A stretch of DNA of 64,000 nt from Aphrophora alni (Eukaryota > Arthropoda > Insecta > Hemiptera > Aphrophoridae). The stretch covers positions 75,161,712 to 75,225,711 of the forward strand of contig OY740769.1 in NCBI GenBank assembly GCA_963513935.1. Direction: 5' to 3'. A program made the translations under genes and the position numbers. Below the pieces are notes generated by a model. It worked only from the letters and a program-made list of their open reading frames with translations. It was not told the DNA's origin and searched no databases. Below, piece after piece: positions 54,118 to 64,000 of the stretch. The first letter of the stretch is position 1; every line of letters starts with the position of its first letter.

Positions 54118-54924
54118 AGACAAAATAGGATTATATAATTTTACATATCACTTTTAAAATATATAAGAATGTTTAAAAGAAAGAAAGAAAAACTGAATTT
54201 AGCACTTTTTATACATACAATTTATAATTTAATCTCAATAATAATAAGACTAATGAAATTGATTTTCTCACTCTGTGTATCTCTATTATCTTGTTTTATT
54301 TATAGACTGATTTATAAATACAATTTTCACCAAACATACCCTAACAAAATTTCTAAACATTATTTGTAAATTTTAATCTTCAACTTTTAAGTTGTTTTAT
54401 AAATTTTCTGCACAATGTTATTTGTTTTTCTTTCTTTCCTTCAAATTTAAATTGTACTTAAATGTATAAGTTTTTAAGGTGTATCAATATTGTACGTACA
54501 AATATGTGTCCGTTGTGCAATACCATTTTATTAAATATTTCTTAGATTATTTAAATACCAAATACTCAAAACTGTAAAGCTTTTAATAACATTTGTACAT
54601 ATTGTAATAAGTAGCACTTATTTCTTATTTTATTGAATTAACTAATCTAATACACTTGAAGGCAGATTTTTGAGTCATGGTGATACTAGTAATTATCTAG
54701 TTTTATCTACAGGTAGTTAATCTTCCTTTTAAAATATGTATTTTTGAGCTAAGGTTTAACATTCCCCAGCTAAAATAAATTTATGGTTAACTATTATCAG
54801 AAGGAAATAAGGTATATTAAAAATCATTAATATCCTCTATGTTTTTGGTAGAACTTGCATACTGATAAGTAATTTTTTGTCATTATTGGCCTCTTTTGTA
54901 AAACTTCTTTGTTTGACATATTAG
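54118..54924. other. Vang 3' flank / 3' UTR
   Basis: AT-rich with several possible polyadenylation words. No other gene is seen; the ORF at 54169-54369 is low-complexity. Confidence 0.4.
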
Positions 54925-56903
54925 CAGTGGCGGCTCGTGATTAGGTTGCAAGGTTGCACAACCCCCGTCCATATAATATCTAAACAATAAAAATATTTTT
55001 TAAATCTAAACATTTTTGAAAATATTAATATGTATTCAAGTTTTATATACATCATTTTAAACGAAAAAGAGATAAAAAAAGTATAGAGCTGGTGATAACT
55101 AAGAAAGAATTGTGTGATGTGATGTCATCGTTTAGGTTGCAGAGCTCGAGAGCAACAGGCTTGCCCATCCCGCTAAAGGTAAAATAATATGGAACACTTC
55201 GCGTCTTGAAAACTTAACTTGTTGCCTAGCAACGGTCTATCTCTGTATTAGGTTGCAGAAAGTTTGCAACCTGACAGCAGATATGTGCGCTGCATAGTTT
55301 ACTATGAAGTGGACTACAGTAGCACTCTTTTGTTCATCCAGTTATTAACTCGAGTCATCTGTTTGTATTTGTTTTCCAGGTTATGTGTGTTTTTTGAGTG
55401 GTTCGATCACTTTCAACCTTTATTGTTCATCCGGTAACAAAAAATATCAGGGACATTTTGACTTTAGTATTAGGTATTTGTTTTAAACAGTGTTGGAATA
55501 ATTATCACCTTGTTTGTTCCATAATAAATAAAACTCAATAATCTTATTTGTTCTTATATGAAGTTATGTGGCTTTTTGAATTTTTCGATTATTGTACCAA
55601 GTACTGTTAGTTTTAAGATTAAGATGTGGTTAATCTATTAGTTAATGACAGTTTTGTTAGGACAATGAATTCTGTTCAAAATTTATTACAAACACCTTTC
55701 AGTTTGCTGTCAAGTGAAGAAAAATTTGAAATTAAACGATTGGGTAGGCCTACACCTGACCTTCCTGGTTTTACCCAAATTGTCCAAACTGGAAAAAGGT
55801 CTTTTAACAGAAAATTTAATTCGGATTTATATAAAAAGTGCAGTTGGTTGTGTGGTTGTGAATTAAAATTGGTATTATTTTGTTTCCTCTGTTTACTGTT
55901 TAGTGGAGAATACACATGGGTTAAGACAGGATTTAAAGATCTAAATTGTATAGCTGATAGAATAAAAAAAACATGAAGCATCAGCTAAGCACATAAAAAA
56001 ATAGCTTACAATTAGCCTTATTTGGGACAACTAATGTAGCAGAACAATTAAATAGTGCATATAGGATGAACATTGCAGCAAATAATGAACGGGCAAAACA
56101 AAATAGATATGTATTAAGTATTATTATAAATTGTGTTGCATTTGAATTGGCATTAAGAGGTCATGATGAGAGAAATGAGTCAAGTAATCCTGGTGTTTAA
56201 AGGGTTGATTAATTTCAGTGCTGGATTAGGTGCAGTTCTAAAGTGCCATCTAGACAGTGCTACAGTGTTCAAGGGGCCATCTAAAACCATCCAAAATGAA
56301 CTTTTGCAAATTATGTTAGAGGTCTGTTAAGAAAAAAATATACAGGAGATCAAAGAAGTAAACTTTTTAGCTGTAATTGCTGATGAAACAAGTGATGTAT
56401 CTAATGTGTTCCTAATGGCTATAATTTATAGGTAAATTATCAGAAACAAACCAGTAGAGAGATTTTGAACATTTTTAAATCCTTCCAAACATGATGCAGC
56501 ATCATTATCATCATGTATATTAAATGAACTGTCAAAACAAAATTTGACGAAACACAGCACAAACGTATAGCCCAAACATAGGTGGGGCTTCAGTAATGGC
56601 TGGTGTTTCTAATGGTGTCAAAGCTGTAATTCAGAAAACATATCCTGATGCACAATACATTCACTGTCATGCACATCAGCTCAATTTAGTAATGATACAA
56701 GCAGCATCTATAGATAGAGATGTTAGAATTTTCTTTGCGAATGTTCAGGGACTTTGTATCCTTAATAAAAACATGTGTTTGAAATGATGCTAAGTTTATG
56801 GTACATGGGCTCCAATTCAAAAGTACAATCTACAATACAAACATATATATTGTTATTTAAAACACTTGCAACCACCAAGTTTTTCAAGTACCAGCCGCCA
56901 CTG
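54925..56903 (+). mobile_element. Second hAT element, decayed
   Basis: The left end CAGTGGCGGCTCGTG and right end (minus strand) CAGTGGCGGCTGGTA are typical hAT ends. No 8-bp duplication can be made out (CATATTAG versus TTTCAGAG), so the flanks have diverged or the ends rearranged. Length is 1979 bp, shorter than an autonomous copy. The transposase remains are described separately. Confidence 0.85.
55664..56787 (+). pseudogene. hAT transposase relic with TTF-type zinc finger
   Basis: From MNSVQNLLQTPFSLLSSEEK the frame reaches a TTF-type zinc finger (FNSDLYKKCSWLCGCELK, then LFCFLCLLFSGEYTWVKTGF), and a broken EASAKHI continuation follows at about 55970. Past several frame changes come NERAKQNRYVLSIIINCVAF with ELALRGHDE (about 56085-56170), FLAVIADETSDVSN (first catalytic Asp, about 56365-56405), and AVIQKTYPDAQYIHCHAHQL with NLV (about 56620-56690). 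The C-terminal dimerisation domain is absent. Confidence 0.8.
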
Positions 56904-59900
56904 TTTCAGAGTCATTCCATTATTAATACTTCCTGTGGAACTTTCTTGTGAGATTTAATGAACTTCATTATGTATTTATGTTGTAGAGATCATGGTTTTT
57001 ATTCATATAATTGGAAAGTCATGTAAATAAATATTTAGTGTTGCTTGCAAGATGTTTTAAAATCAAAATAAAACGAATAAAATTTCTCACAAATATGTTA
57101 ATTACATCAATAACAATAACATCAACTTCATTGATTTAAATATAGTTGTATTCAAATCTATTTCTTTAGGATCACCGAACCTTAAAATTAGTACAACTTA
57201 AATTTATGTATTGTTTCAATATCTAAAATCCAGTGTCCAGATTCTTTTCACATCTTGACTAATTTTCATCCTCTTTACATCCTCCCCAACACTGTTTTAA
57301 ATCTTATATTTAAATAATTAACCACATTTTTCTTTTCAGTTTCTTTATTCCAATTCATTATTCCATGCTAGATGTTTCTGATTGATTCCTCACTTGATGT
57401 TTGTTACTGTCTGGTCAAAGTTAATTTTAAGGAGTCTATTCATATAACTCATTAGATGTTCTTAATAAATTGTATAATAACAATGTGCCTTATTCCATAT
57501 TCAACAATAATACAAACATTACTAGTGTTACTATCAGATAGCTGAAAACAATAAAAATAAAAATTGTTGAAATTCAGAGTGTGGAATGGATAATTCATAT
57601 TTTATAGTAAATAAACAGTACTATAAATCTATTTAAATAAGTTTGGTTTCCTCTTACATGTTTTGTTATTATAATAAAACAATCCAGTCATATATAATTA
57701 TTTCACATTTTTTCAACATTAAAGCCTTCAACTTAATCCTCTTCCTTATGAGGATTTATTGTAGATTAATTTGTTAATACAAATATTAAGCAGTATGTTA
57801 AACATAAGTTTTAGTAAGGACAGAGTTAACCCTTTACTCAGAAATTGAATTCCTTAAGTTTGTGATCAAAATTGATTTTTAGTTTTGGTCTAGACCTAAC
57901 CCAAGACTCAAAAATTTGCCCTTATACACTAACAAAATGTGTTCATGGCTTATGTTGTATATATAAAGGTAAAAAAATGCACAAATTATTTTTATCTGAA
58001 TCTATGGAAGTAAGATGAGAATATGTGAATGCTTTGGTTGTATTTTAACATTGTTACATTATCATTGGAATCTTCATGTTATATAGGATGTCTTTGTCTC
58101 CCAGTGACATTTAAAATCATTTATGAGTTACTACAGTTGTACCCTTCTTATTCCAACTGAAACAATAAAATCGAAACAATTTTTATGCGTAGTGTACATA
58201 ATTAGTATAATAGAGTAATTCTTTTAATAAATAGAGTACATGGAATAAATAAATAATAGTTAGTATTGCAAGAGAAATAGGGCAGAGATTTAAATTCTAG
58301 AAATTGCATACATCTAGAAGAGTCAGTTTAGATTAAGAATGAGAAGAAACAGGATTATTCATCTCGGGGGATGGGATTGGGAATGGGATCAAATCTGTGT
58401 CCTAAATTGGTGATCGTAGAAGGAATTACAAACAAATCAGGATAGAAAAAGTAAACGAATATTTTTTGAGAAACGATCGGGATGTTGAAATTTTAAGTAT
58501 TTTTTCTATAAGCGTTTTTTATGTAATGGGAATTCTTTTGTGTCATCGTCATCAGTTATTCATTTTATTACTAATTGTAGAACCATTTTAAAAGCTACAT
58601 CTCATTTTCAAAATGTATTGTGTTAATTTTATTACTTTTTTTAAATTTCTTTTTTCCGTGACTTTATTTGATTAACTTGAGTTTTTTTTTTATCCCATAA
58701 ATGAACTTAGGGCTATAAAATAAGATCTCCATCAAACACAATTTGGATATCTTCAAATTTTGCCTGCATCCTTAATTTCATTTTTCACAGTTCACGCCCT
58801 TGTGTATTTGGGTCAAACAGGAACTACTAAGCTTCTGTTAGAGTTATGCCATTTACAATTGGGGTTTTACAATTTCTTATAGTGTTTTCTTGGTTTCCCC
58901 TCATTTTGTTATTTTTATCTTTTTTAGACCCACTTTCATTGCTTGTAGAATAAGCTTTTCTAGTTTTTCCCATATAACTGTCAATATATGGGACAGTTTT
59001 GTTTATCGAACTAGTTTCACATGCAATGCGTATTAGAGGTGTTTATTAGACTCACCATTTCCCAGAAATTATATTTAAAAAAATGTTAGTTAATATCTAG
59101 CAATTAATAATAACTCCTTCCATATGTGTTACAACTATTAACTTGTTCAGTCCCAGTTTGATCACACTTGTGTGAAAAAAATAGTACAAGAGAATCCCTG
59201 CCTCATATCATCAAACACAAATAAAGTTGCTAATTCGTAGTTGTACTCTTCAGTCCCATAAATGAAAATTGACGATTATGATAAACAAGAAATTTTTTTT
59301 TCAAAAGTATAATAATAGGATAGCATTGATGTATATGCCAATGAAATCTATCTGGTTTTAACTTGTTTCTGAACAATAATTTCTACTTTGCTTATACTAG
59401 TAATTTTTTATATATGTAAAATGTACATATTTTAAAGTCTTTCTACAGTTTTTTTACATTTACTGTCCAAGAGGTCATATGGTTTTCTAATAGGTCTTAA
59501 AAGGCAATACAAAAATTATAAAACAATTTTTTTTTTCAAAGTTATTAAAGCGTATACAATTAAAAAAATAATAAATAAATAAAATGGGAATGAAAGTTTT
59601 TGATAGATAATTAAAAATATTTTAATTGGGCACCACAGCCAAAAATATTTTTAAAAAATGCCCTTTTATTCATTATTTTCATTTAAAATTTATCACAAAA
59701 TGGTCATTAACAAAAGCATAAAAGTAAAAAAAAGTAAAGGGAAGGGACATTTTTGTATACGACTAGCCTGTAGGTAGGAACTTTTTCTTGTTTTATGTTC
59801 TGGGTACTGAGTACCCATCTAATTAGTTTAACAAGTTCAAATTTATACCAAAGTTAGTAAAAATAAACATTTTAATTAATAATAAAATTAAGATTTAACA

Positions 59901-60759
59901 ATTTTAGTAGAATATAGAGATTTGAAGTTAGCACATGCTTTAGTTTAAAAGATAGTATGGTTTTATAGACTTGAGTTATAGGTTAACAGTGGATGGGAAT
60001 CTGAAAAGCCCTTTTTCTCGAAGCAACAAAAGCATTCATAAATAAACCCACATTAAAAAAAAACTAATAGACTTTACAACAAAACTATCTATACTACTGA
60101 CTGTAACATTGAAAGAGATGGACCATAACCCATGAAACCCTATCTTATGTGATCCTTTATATTTATTTTAAGCTGTGATCAAACGAAAATACTCTGTTTA
60201 ATATGTATGTGTTTTATATTTTACTATGTATTTTAAAATATTTATTTTAAAAGTATTATTATTTAAGAATTGTGTATTGCCTTTTTTGTAATACTTGTAT
60301 ATATTATTTTATTACATTTTTTAACTTATACACTTTTTTATATTTTTTACATTTTTTCTACTCTTTTTTATTATTTTTATTAAAAGACTGTAAAACAATA
60401 TATGTAATAATTTTAAGAAATTTTCTTAGACTGGTACTTAAAAATTTGTAAATTTAGATTTATTCAAACAACTCTGTGGTGAGCTTGTGTTTTATAATGC
60501 TAATAGAAATCAAAATATATTTAATAACCCATCAAAATAAGTTTTAAGGTATTTGGTGCTCTTTTTATTTATGAATTTTCTGTATAAATTTTATGAATGA
60601 TGTGATTTTAAGTTCCTTTTCAAGTTTAACCATGACCATGATTCTAATTTGAGGATATTAAGAAACAATTTAATTTTACTAAGTGCAAGAGATCTATTTA
60701 TTACAATTTATAAAAATCTTCTTTTTCGACTTTTAAATTTTAATTTTGAGAAAGAGAAG

Positions 60760-60793
<34 letters not shown>

Positions 60794-61389
60794 TTGTTAT
60801 ATATAAGAGTTGTGTCTAAGGTATTAAGCATTTAAAATGTTGGTAATGTCTGACCTAAATATAAAATTCATTTCATAATTACCAACAATTGCCAGAATTA
60901 AATTTTGTTTTTGTCAGAATTCTACTAATAACATGTGTTGATAAAATTTCTTCCCATTAAAATATTTATTTTTTAAGAATATTACCATTTTAACTAAGAA
61001 TTTACTTGTTTTATAGCCAACAGACCATATGTTAATGTAAGTAGGATTAATCCTATTTTTTCCTGTTTATTGGTTAAAAAACTCATATTGGAAAGTTCAT
61101 TGCAGTTTCAAGACTTTTACTCTCATTTTCAGGCTGAATTTGTCAATTCGCTCCATGGAGGTCATTATAAAATTCATCAAACATATTTATTATATGAAAA
61201 ACAGTTAGGATAAAATATAAAAGTAGTTAAAACATAATTTATACTTTGGCCAAAATTTTTTACTACAATGGTGACGTCTTTGCTGATCACATCTAGACTG
61301 TCAGGTCATCATTAATCCTTTATTCTTGTGTTGTTATCTTGTACAACATTAATCTGTTTGTTTATTCTAATTCGAAATCCTCATCACTG
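56904..61389. other. Intergenic AT-rich region, nothing recognised
   Basis: No ORF of note. TTAACCCTTTACTCAG at about 57828 resembles the left end of the CCCTTT-type TTAA elements, but no matching right end is in the window. A TA microsatellite lies at 60763-60791. Confidence 0.4.
60763..60791. repeat. (TA)n microsatellite
   Basis: About 14 TA units. Confidence 0.95.
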
Positions 61390-62063
61390 TTAATAATTAT
61401 ATTAAGGATAGATCTAAAAAAAAAAGCGTCGTATTGAGGATGTTGTGTGGATCAATCTTTTCACCTATGTAAATTTCAAATTCTTCAACAGAATCCATAT
61501 ATTTACTTGTATTACATAATTGTAATACTTCCATATTCATATGACTATCAGTAAATTATGGGGTTTTCTCATAAGATGTTTAGCGAAAGCAGAGTTTGTA
61601 GACAAGGTTCTATTATGCAAGTGTTCTTAAATTTTTTTTTTTGAAAGAGCGAGATGTCTAGCCGATGTAAAAACAAAGCCAGTCATTGTTATTTGAGTTT
61701 GTAAGTATCTGTGATATCACTTATGTCAATATTTCTGTTTGTATCCGATTTTTTAAATAAAGTTGATATTTTGTTGGAGGTTCTGAAGGATACGGTGATG
61801 TTCTCTTTTGCCAATACATTTTTTAAAGTGTTAAAAATCCATATTTTTGGATATGTATGATTATTTTTAAATTACAAGTTTATATTTTTATGTTTAGTAA
61901 TAAGTTTGTTGACAATTGAGCTTTTGTATCCATTGGAGATTGCAATATGTTTAATTATGTTCGCTTCTTGTTCATATTTCTGTTTGTCCAATGGGAATGA
62001 GATTAGTCTGTGGACAAAACTGTTATAGGCTGTCATTTTTATATTGTAGGGGTCAATTGACAA
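61390..62063 (-). pseudogene. Penelope-like retroelement relic (thumb and GIY-YIG endonuclease)
   Basis: The minus strand starts in frame as KMTAYNSFVHRLISFPLDKQ and continues EANIIKHIAISNGYKSSIVN, matching the region after the reverse transcriptase in Penelope-like elements. With frame changes it then gives ENITVSF, LKYNDWLCFYIG, a stop where a Gln is expected, and TSRSF, which is the core of a degenerate GIY-YIG nuclease. NMEVLQLCNTSKYMDSVEEF and EIYI, then DPHNILN, follow the usual end of that domain. The reverse transcriptase is missing, so this is a truncated dead copy. Confidence 0.7.
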
Positions 62064-62072
62064 TTGTGCACC

Positions 62073-62101
62073 CTGAAGATGAGACTATAAAAGTCTTGAA
62101 A
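62073..62101 (+). ncRNA. Hammerhead-like motif beside the Penelope-like relic
   Basis: Reads CTGAAGA, then stem GAGAC/GTCTT (one G-T wobble) around loop TATAAAA, then GAAA. It fits CUGANGA-stem II-GAAA. Penelope-like elements are known to carry hammerhead motifs in their terminal repeats, and this one lies 10 bp from such a relic, though on the opposite strand to its coding sequence. A complete stem III and cleavage site were not found. Confidence 0.45.
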
Positions 62102-62454
62102 CCACATTTGCCTTTATGAGGTGTTTATTTACAAAGAATTTATTATTTTATAGACTATGGTGCTAAGTAACTGGCAAGTTTTTAATTCAGCCATAATAAT
62201 TGTGTCACCAGTTACCTGGTAACAACCCCCCTCCCTCTATAGTCAATATGTCAAGATCGTATGTGTTTGTCACAGTGAGGTTTCTGATCGAGGAATCAAG
62301 CACTGGTTAACACCATATGTTTTACATTCAGTTATGATGGTTCTTTATCCACATTAGTCTTAAAGTCATAAACTTCTATGCCTAAAACATTATTTCGTTA
62401 GCTGGTATTTATGCAATCATTGTTTAAAAAAACCTTTGTAGAGGTTGTTTGGTA

Positions 62455-63355
62455 TGTAGTGGCGCTTGACCTTCATCAGGCAAACAGGTGGTGGGGGAAG
62501 CGAGTGAATCAGTGTTTCGCTGGCCTTTCGTCAGTGCATTTCTAGACAGTGTATTACAAACAAAGTGTACTCAATCATGTGTCGTACAACATCAGATATT
62601 GTTTAGTTAGTAGTATAGGGATTTGTTAATGCCTTGTGTATTGTTGTTGCCTTTGTTATTAATATGGAATTGAACCAAAACAGAGCAAAAATTGGCTGTA
62701 AGAAAATTATTCACAGCCAGGCACGAGAGCTAATAAGCAATATTTATAACTTTATGAAAATGAGGCACAAGAAGGTCCAGTATTATTGACAAAGGTGCAA
62801 GAAAGGATTGCCCAGGCCACAGGGTTGTCTCGCAGGAGTATTCAACGAATAATTAAAGAAAATTAAACTACAATACAGAAACTCAGCAACCTTTTTCGAC
62901 CTCTCGTAAACAATATTCATTTTGATGAATTAACAAAATGGTAAAACAAAGTATCTGGATTAGATGATTTTGACAAGTGTGTTGTTCATAGGTGTATAAA
63001 TGAATTTAACCTTACTCACAAGCAACGTCCAATGCTAAAAAATTTACTGCTGGTTTTAAAAGAGAAAATTGGATTCAAAGGGGGCTTTTGGTGTCTTTGG
63101 AAAGTTATCCAAGAATTGGGCATACAAAACCTCATTCATGATCCAACAACTTTGTAGCAGGCCTTCATACTCCGATATATAGCAAGGTCAATATGACATT
63201 ACTTTTCAAGCAGGAAGTGAGAAAGGGTTTGTTTCAAATGTGTTGTTAATGTTCAAATCCGGACAGAAAAGTGGTGTACAAGGGTAGACACTTCCCCTCC
63301 GCAGGCTGGCCTCCCCACTCGAAGCCATGACGCCCTCCCTCCAAGCGCCACCACA
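62455..63355 (+). mobile_element. TA-flanked Tc1/IS630-type element, decayed
   Basis: The left end TGTAGTGGCGCTTG and right end (minus strand) TGTGGTGGCGCTTG are inverse, with TA at 62453-62454 and 63356-63357. The plus strand contains LTKVQERIAQATGLSRRSIQ with RIIKEN (about 62797-62860), a homeodomain-like HTH, and after a frame change SGLDDFDKCVVHRCINEFNL, THKQRPMLKNLLLVLKEKIG and FKGGFW (about 62955-63090). This is the N-terminal half of a DDE_3-type insect transposase; the catalytic half is deleted. Confidence 0.75.
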
Positions 63356-63357
63356 TA

Positions 63358-64000
63358 ACGAATGAGCTCTATTTATATGTCATTATTCAGAGAAATCTTT
63401 AAAATACTCTAGTTTTGTCGCAAACATTTTTAAGTTGTTTTGTTTTTTATCCAAATTTTAAAATTTGTTCTTACATTGTTAGAAACTTTCACAATGAAAC
63501 CAGATAAAACCAATATTAAACTTTATATTCCTTGCACAATATAGGAATCTGCACATTGTATTTATCATACCTTAATTTGATGAATAAAAATATTATTGTG
63601 AATTTATAGGTATATAAAGAAAACATTCTCGATTTAAAAAATGAACACTAAATGTGGTCACTTTATACTATACGTGGTTATTAAATCAGGATTTTTGGGA
63701 AAGTAAAATTTCAAAACTATCATTCTACAATAGCCCTCTCATAATTCTAAATAACAGCATAGTAATATCATAAATTAATAGACACATTATGTATTATCTA
63801 AGGCACATAAACTAAAGGATAGGGGTTACCAGTAAATATCATATATCCTGTCTGTATGGGTTTAATATGGCATAAAAATTTTCAGGTAAATCATAAGAAA
63901 CAGTTTTATATTACACTTAAAAACACGAAGGAATTTGTGTCTTCTTTTATGAATAGAGAATAATTTCAATATTTTGTGGTGCGTGAGTGATTGATTATAA
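63358..64000. other. Intergenic AT-rich tail, nothing recognised
   Basis: No ORF or repeat end of note was seen in this final stretch. Confidence 0.4.

Noticed and set aside
1..64000. CRISPR arrays, operons, bacterial promoters
   Set aside because: The spliceosomal introns, microsatellites and transposon types show animal nuclear DNA; no regularly spaced short repeats were seen.

Overview
Eukaryotic, AT-rich, intron-rich DNA, most likely from a non-dipteran insect (possibly hemipteran; this is an inference from the two host genes and the mobile-element mix: piggyBac-like/TTAA elements, hAT, mariner, Tigger/pogo, Penelope-like and non-LTR relics). There are no prokaryotic features, operons or CRISPR arrays.

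Two host genes are recognisable and are divergently arranged. On the minus strand, prefoldin subunit 2 (three coding exons, 23483 down to 5853, 151 aa) has its first intron blown up to 15.5 kb. On the plus strand, Van Gogh/strabismus (Vang, the four-pass planar cell polarity protein; nine coding exons, 24847 to 54021, 552 aa) runs through eight introns and ends in the conserved ETSV PDZ-binding tail. Their start codons are 1.36 kb apart, so a shared upstream region is likely. All splice junctions I placed obey GT-AG and keep frame.

Almost everything else is mobile DNA in the introns and flanks. 1-5852: a Tigger/pogo deletion derivative (1821-2822) and a decayed non-LTR relic (2965-4404). PFDN2 introns: a non-LTR C-terminal relic, a tRNA-like sequence between direct repeats, a hammerhead-like motif, then a Russian-doll cluster: a TTAA-flanked piggyBac-like element (9110-17717) holding a 5'-truncated non-LTR retrotransposon (9874-13051) and a second TTAA element (14832-17691); further on, a Tigger-like element (20401-22190) holding another TTAA element (20540-21592), and a foldback element (22366-22830). 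Vang intron 1: a foldback element (24987-29460) containing 5S rRNA-derived pieces, into which a hAT transposon with a nearly intact transposase (25493-29069) inserted. Vang intron 2: two dead mariners. Intron 4: an inverted repeat and a transposase HTH relic. Intron 8: a TTAA element (45293-48527) with another TTAA element inside, a minisatellite, a 173-bp TTAA MITE, and a TTAA-flanked element with a Mutator/Kolobok-like transposase (50190-53750), itself split by a further TTAA element (50995-53040). Downstream of Vang: a decayed hAT (54925-56903), a Penelope-like relic with a GIY-YIG region (61390-62063) next to a hammerhead-like motif, and a TA-flanked Tc1/IS630-type relic (62455-63355).

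The most notable themes are the density and mutual nesting of TTAA-target elements (with an in-window empty site proving one insertion), three hammerhead-like cores, and 5S rRNA-derived sequence inside a foldback element. Calls are from reading sequence only; no database search was possible.
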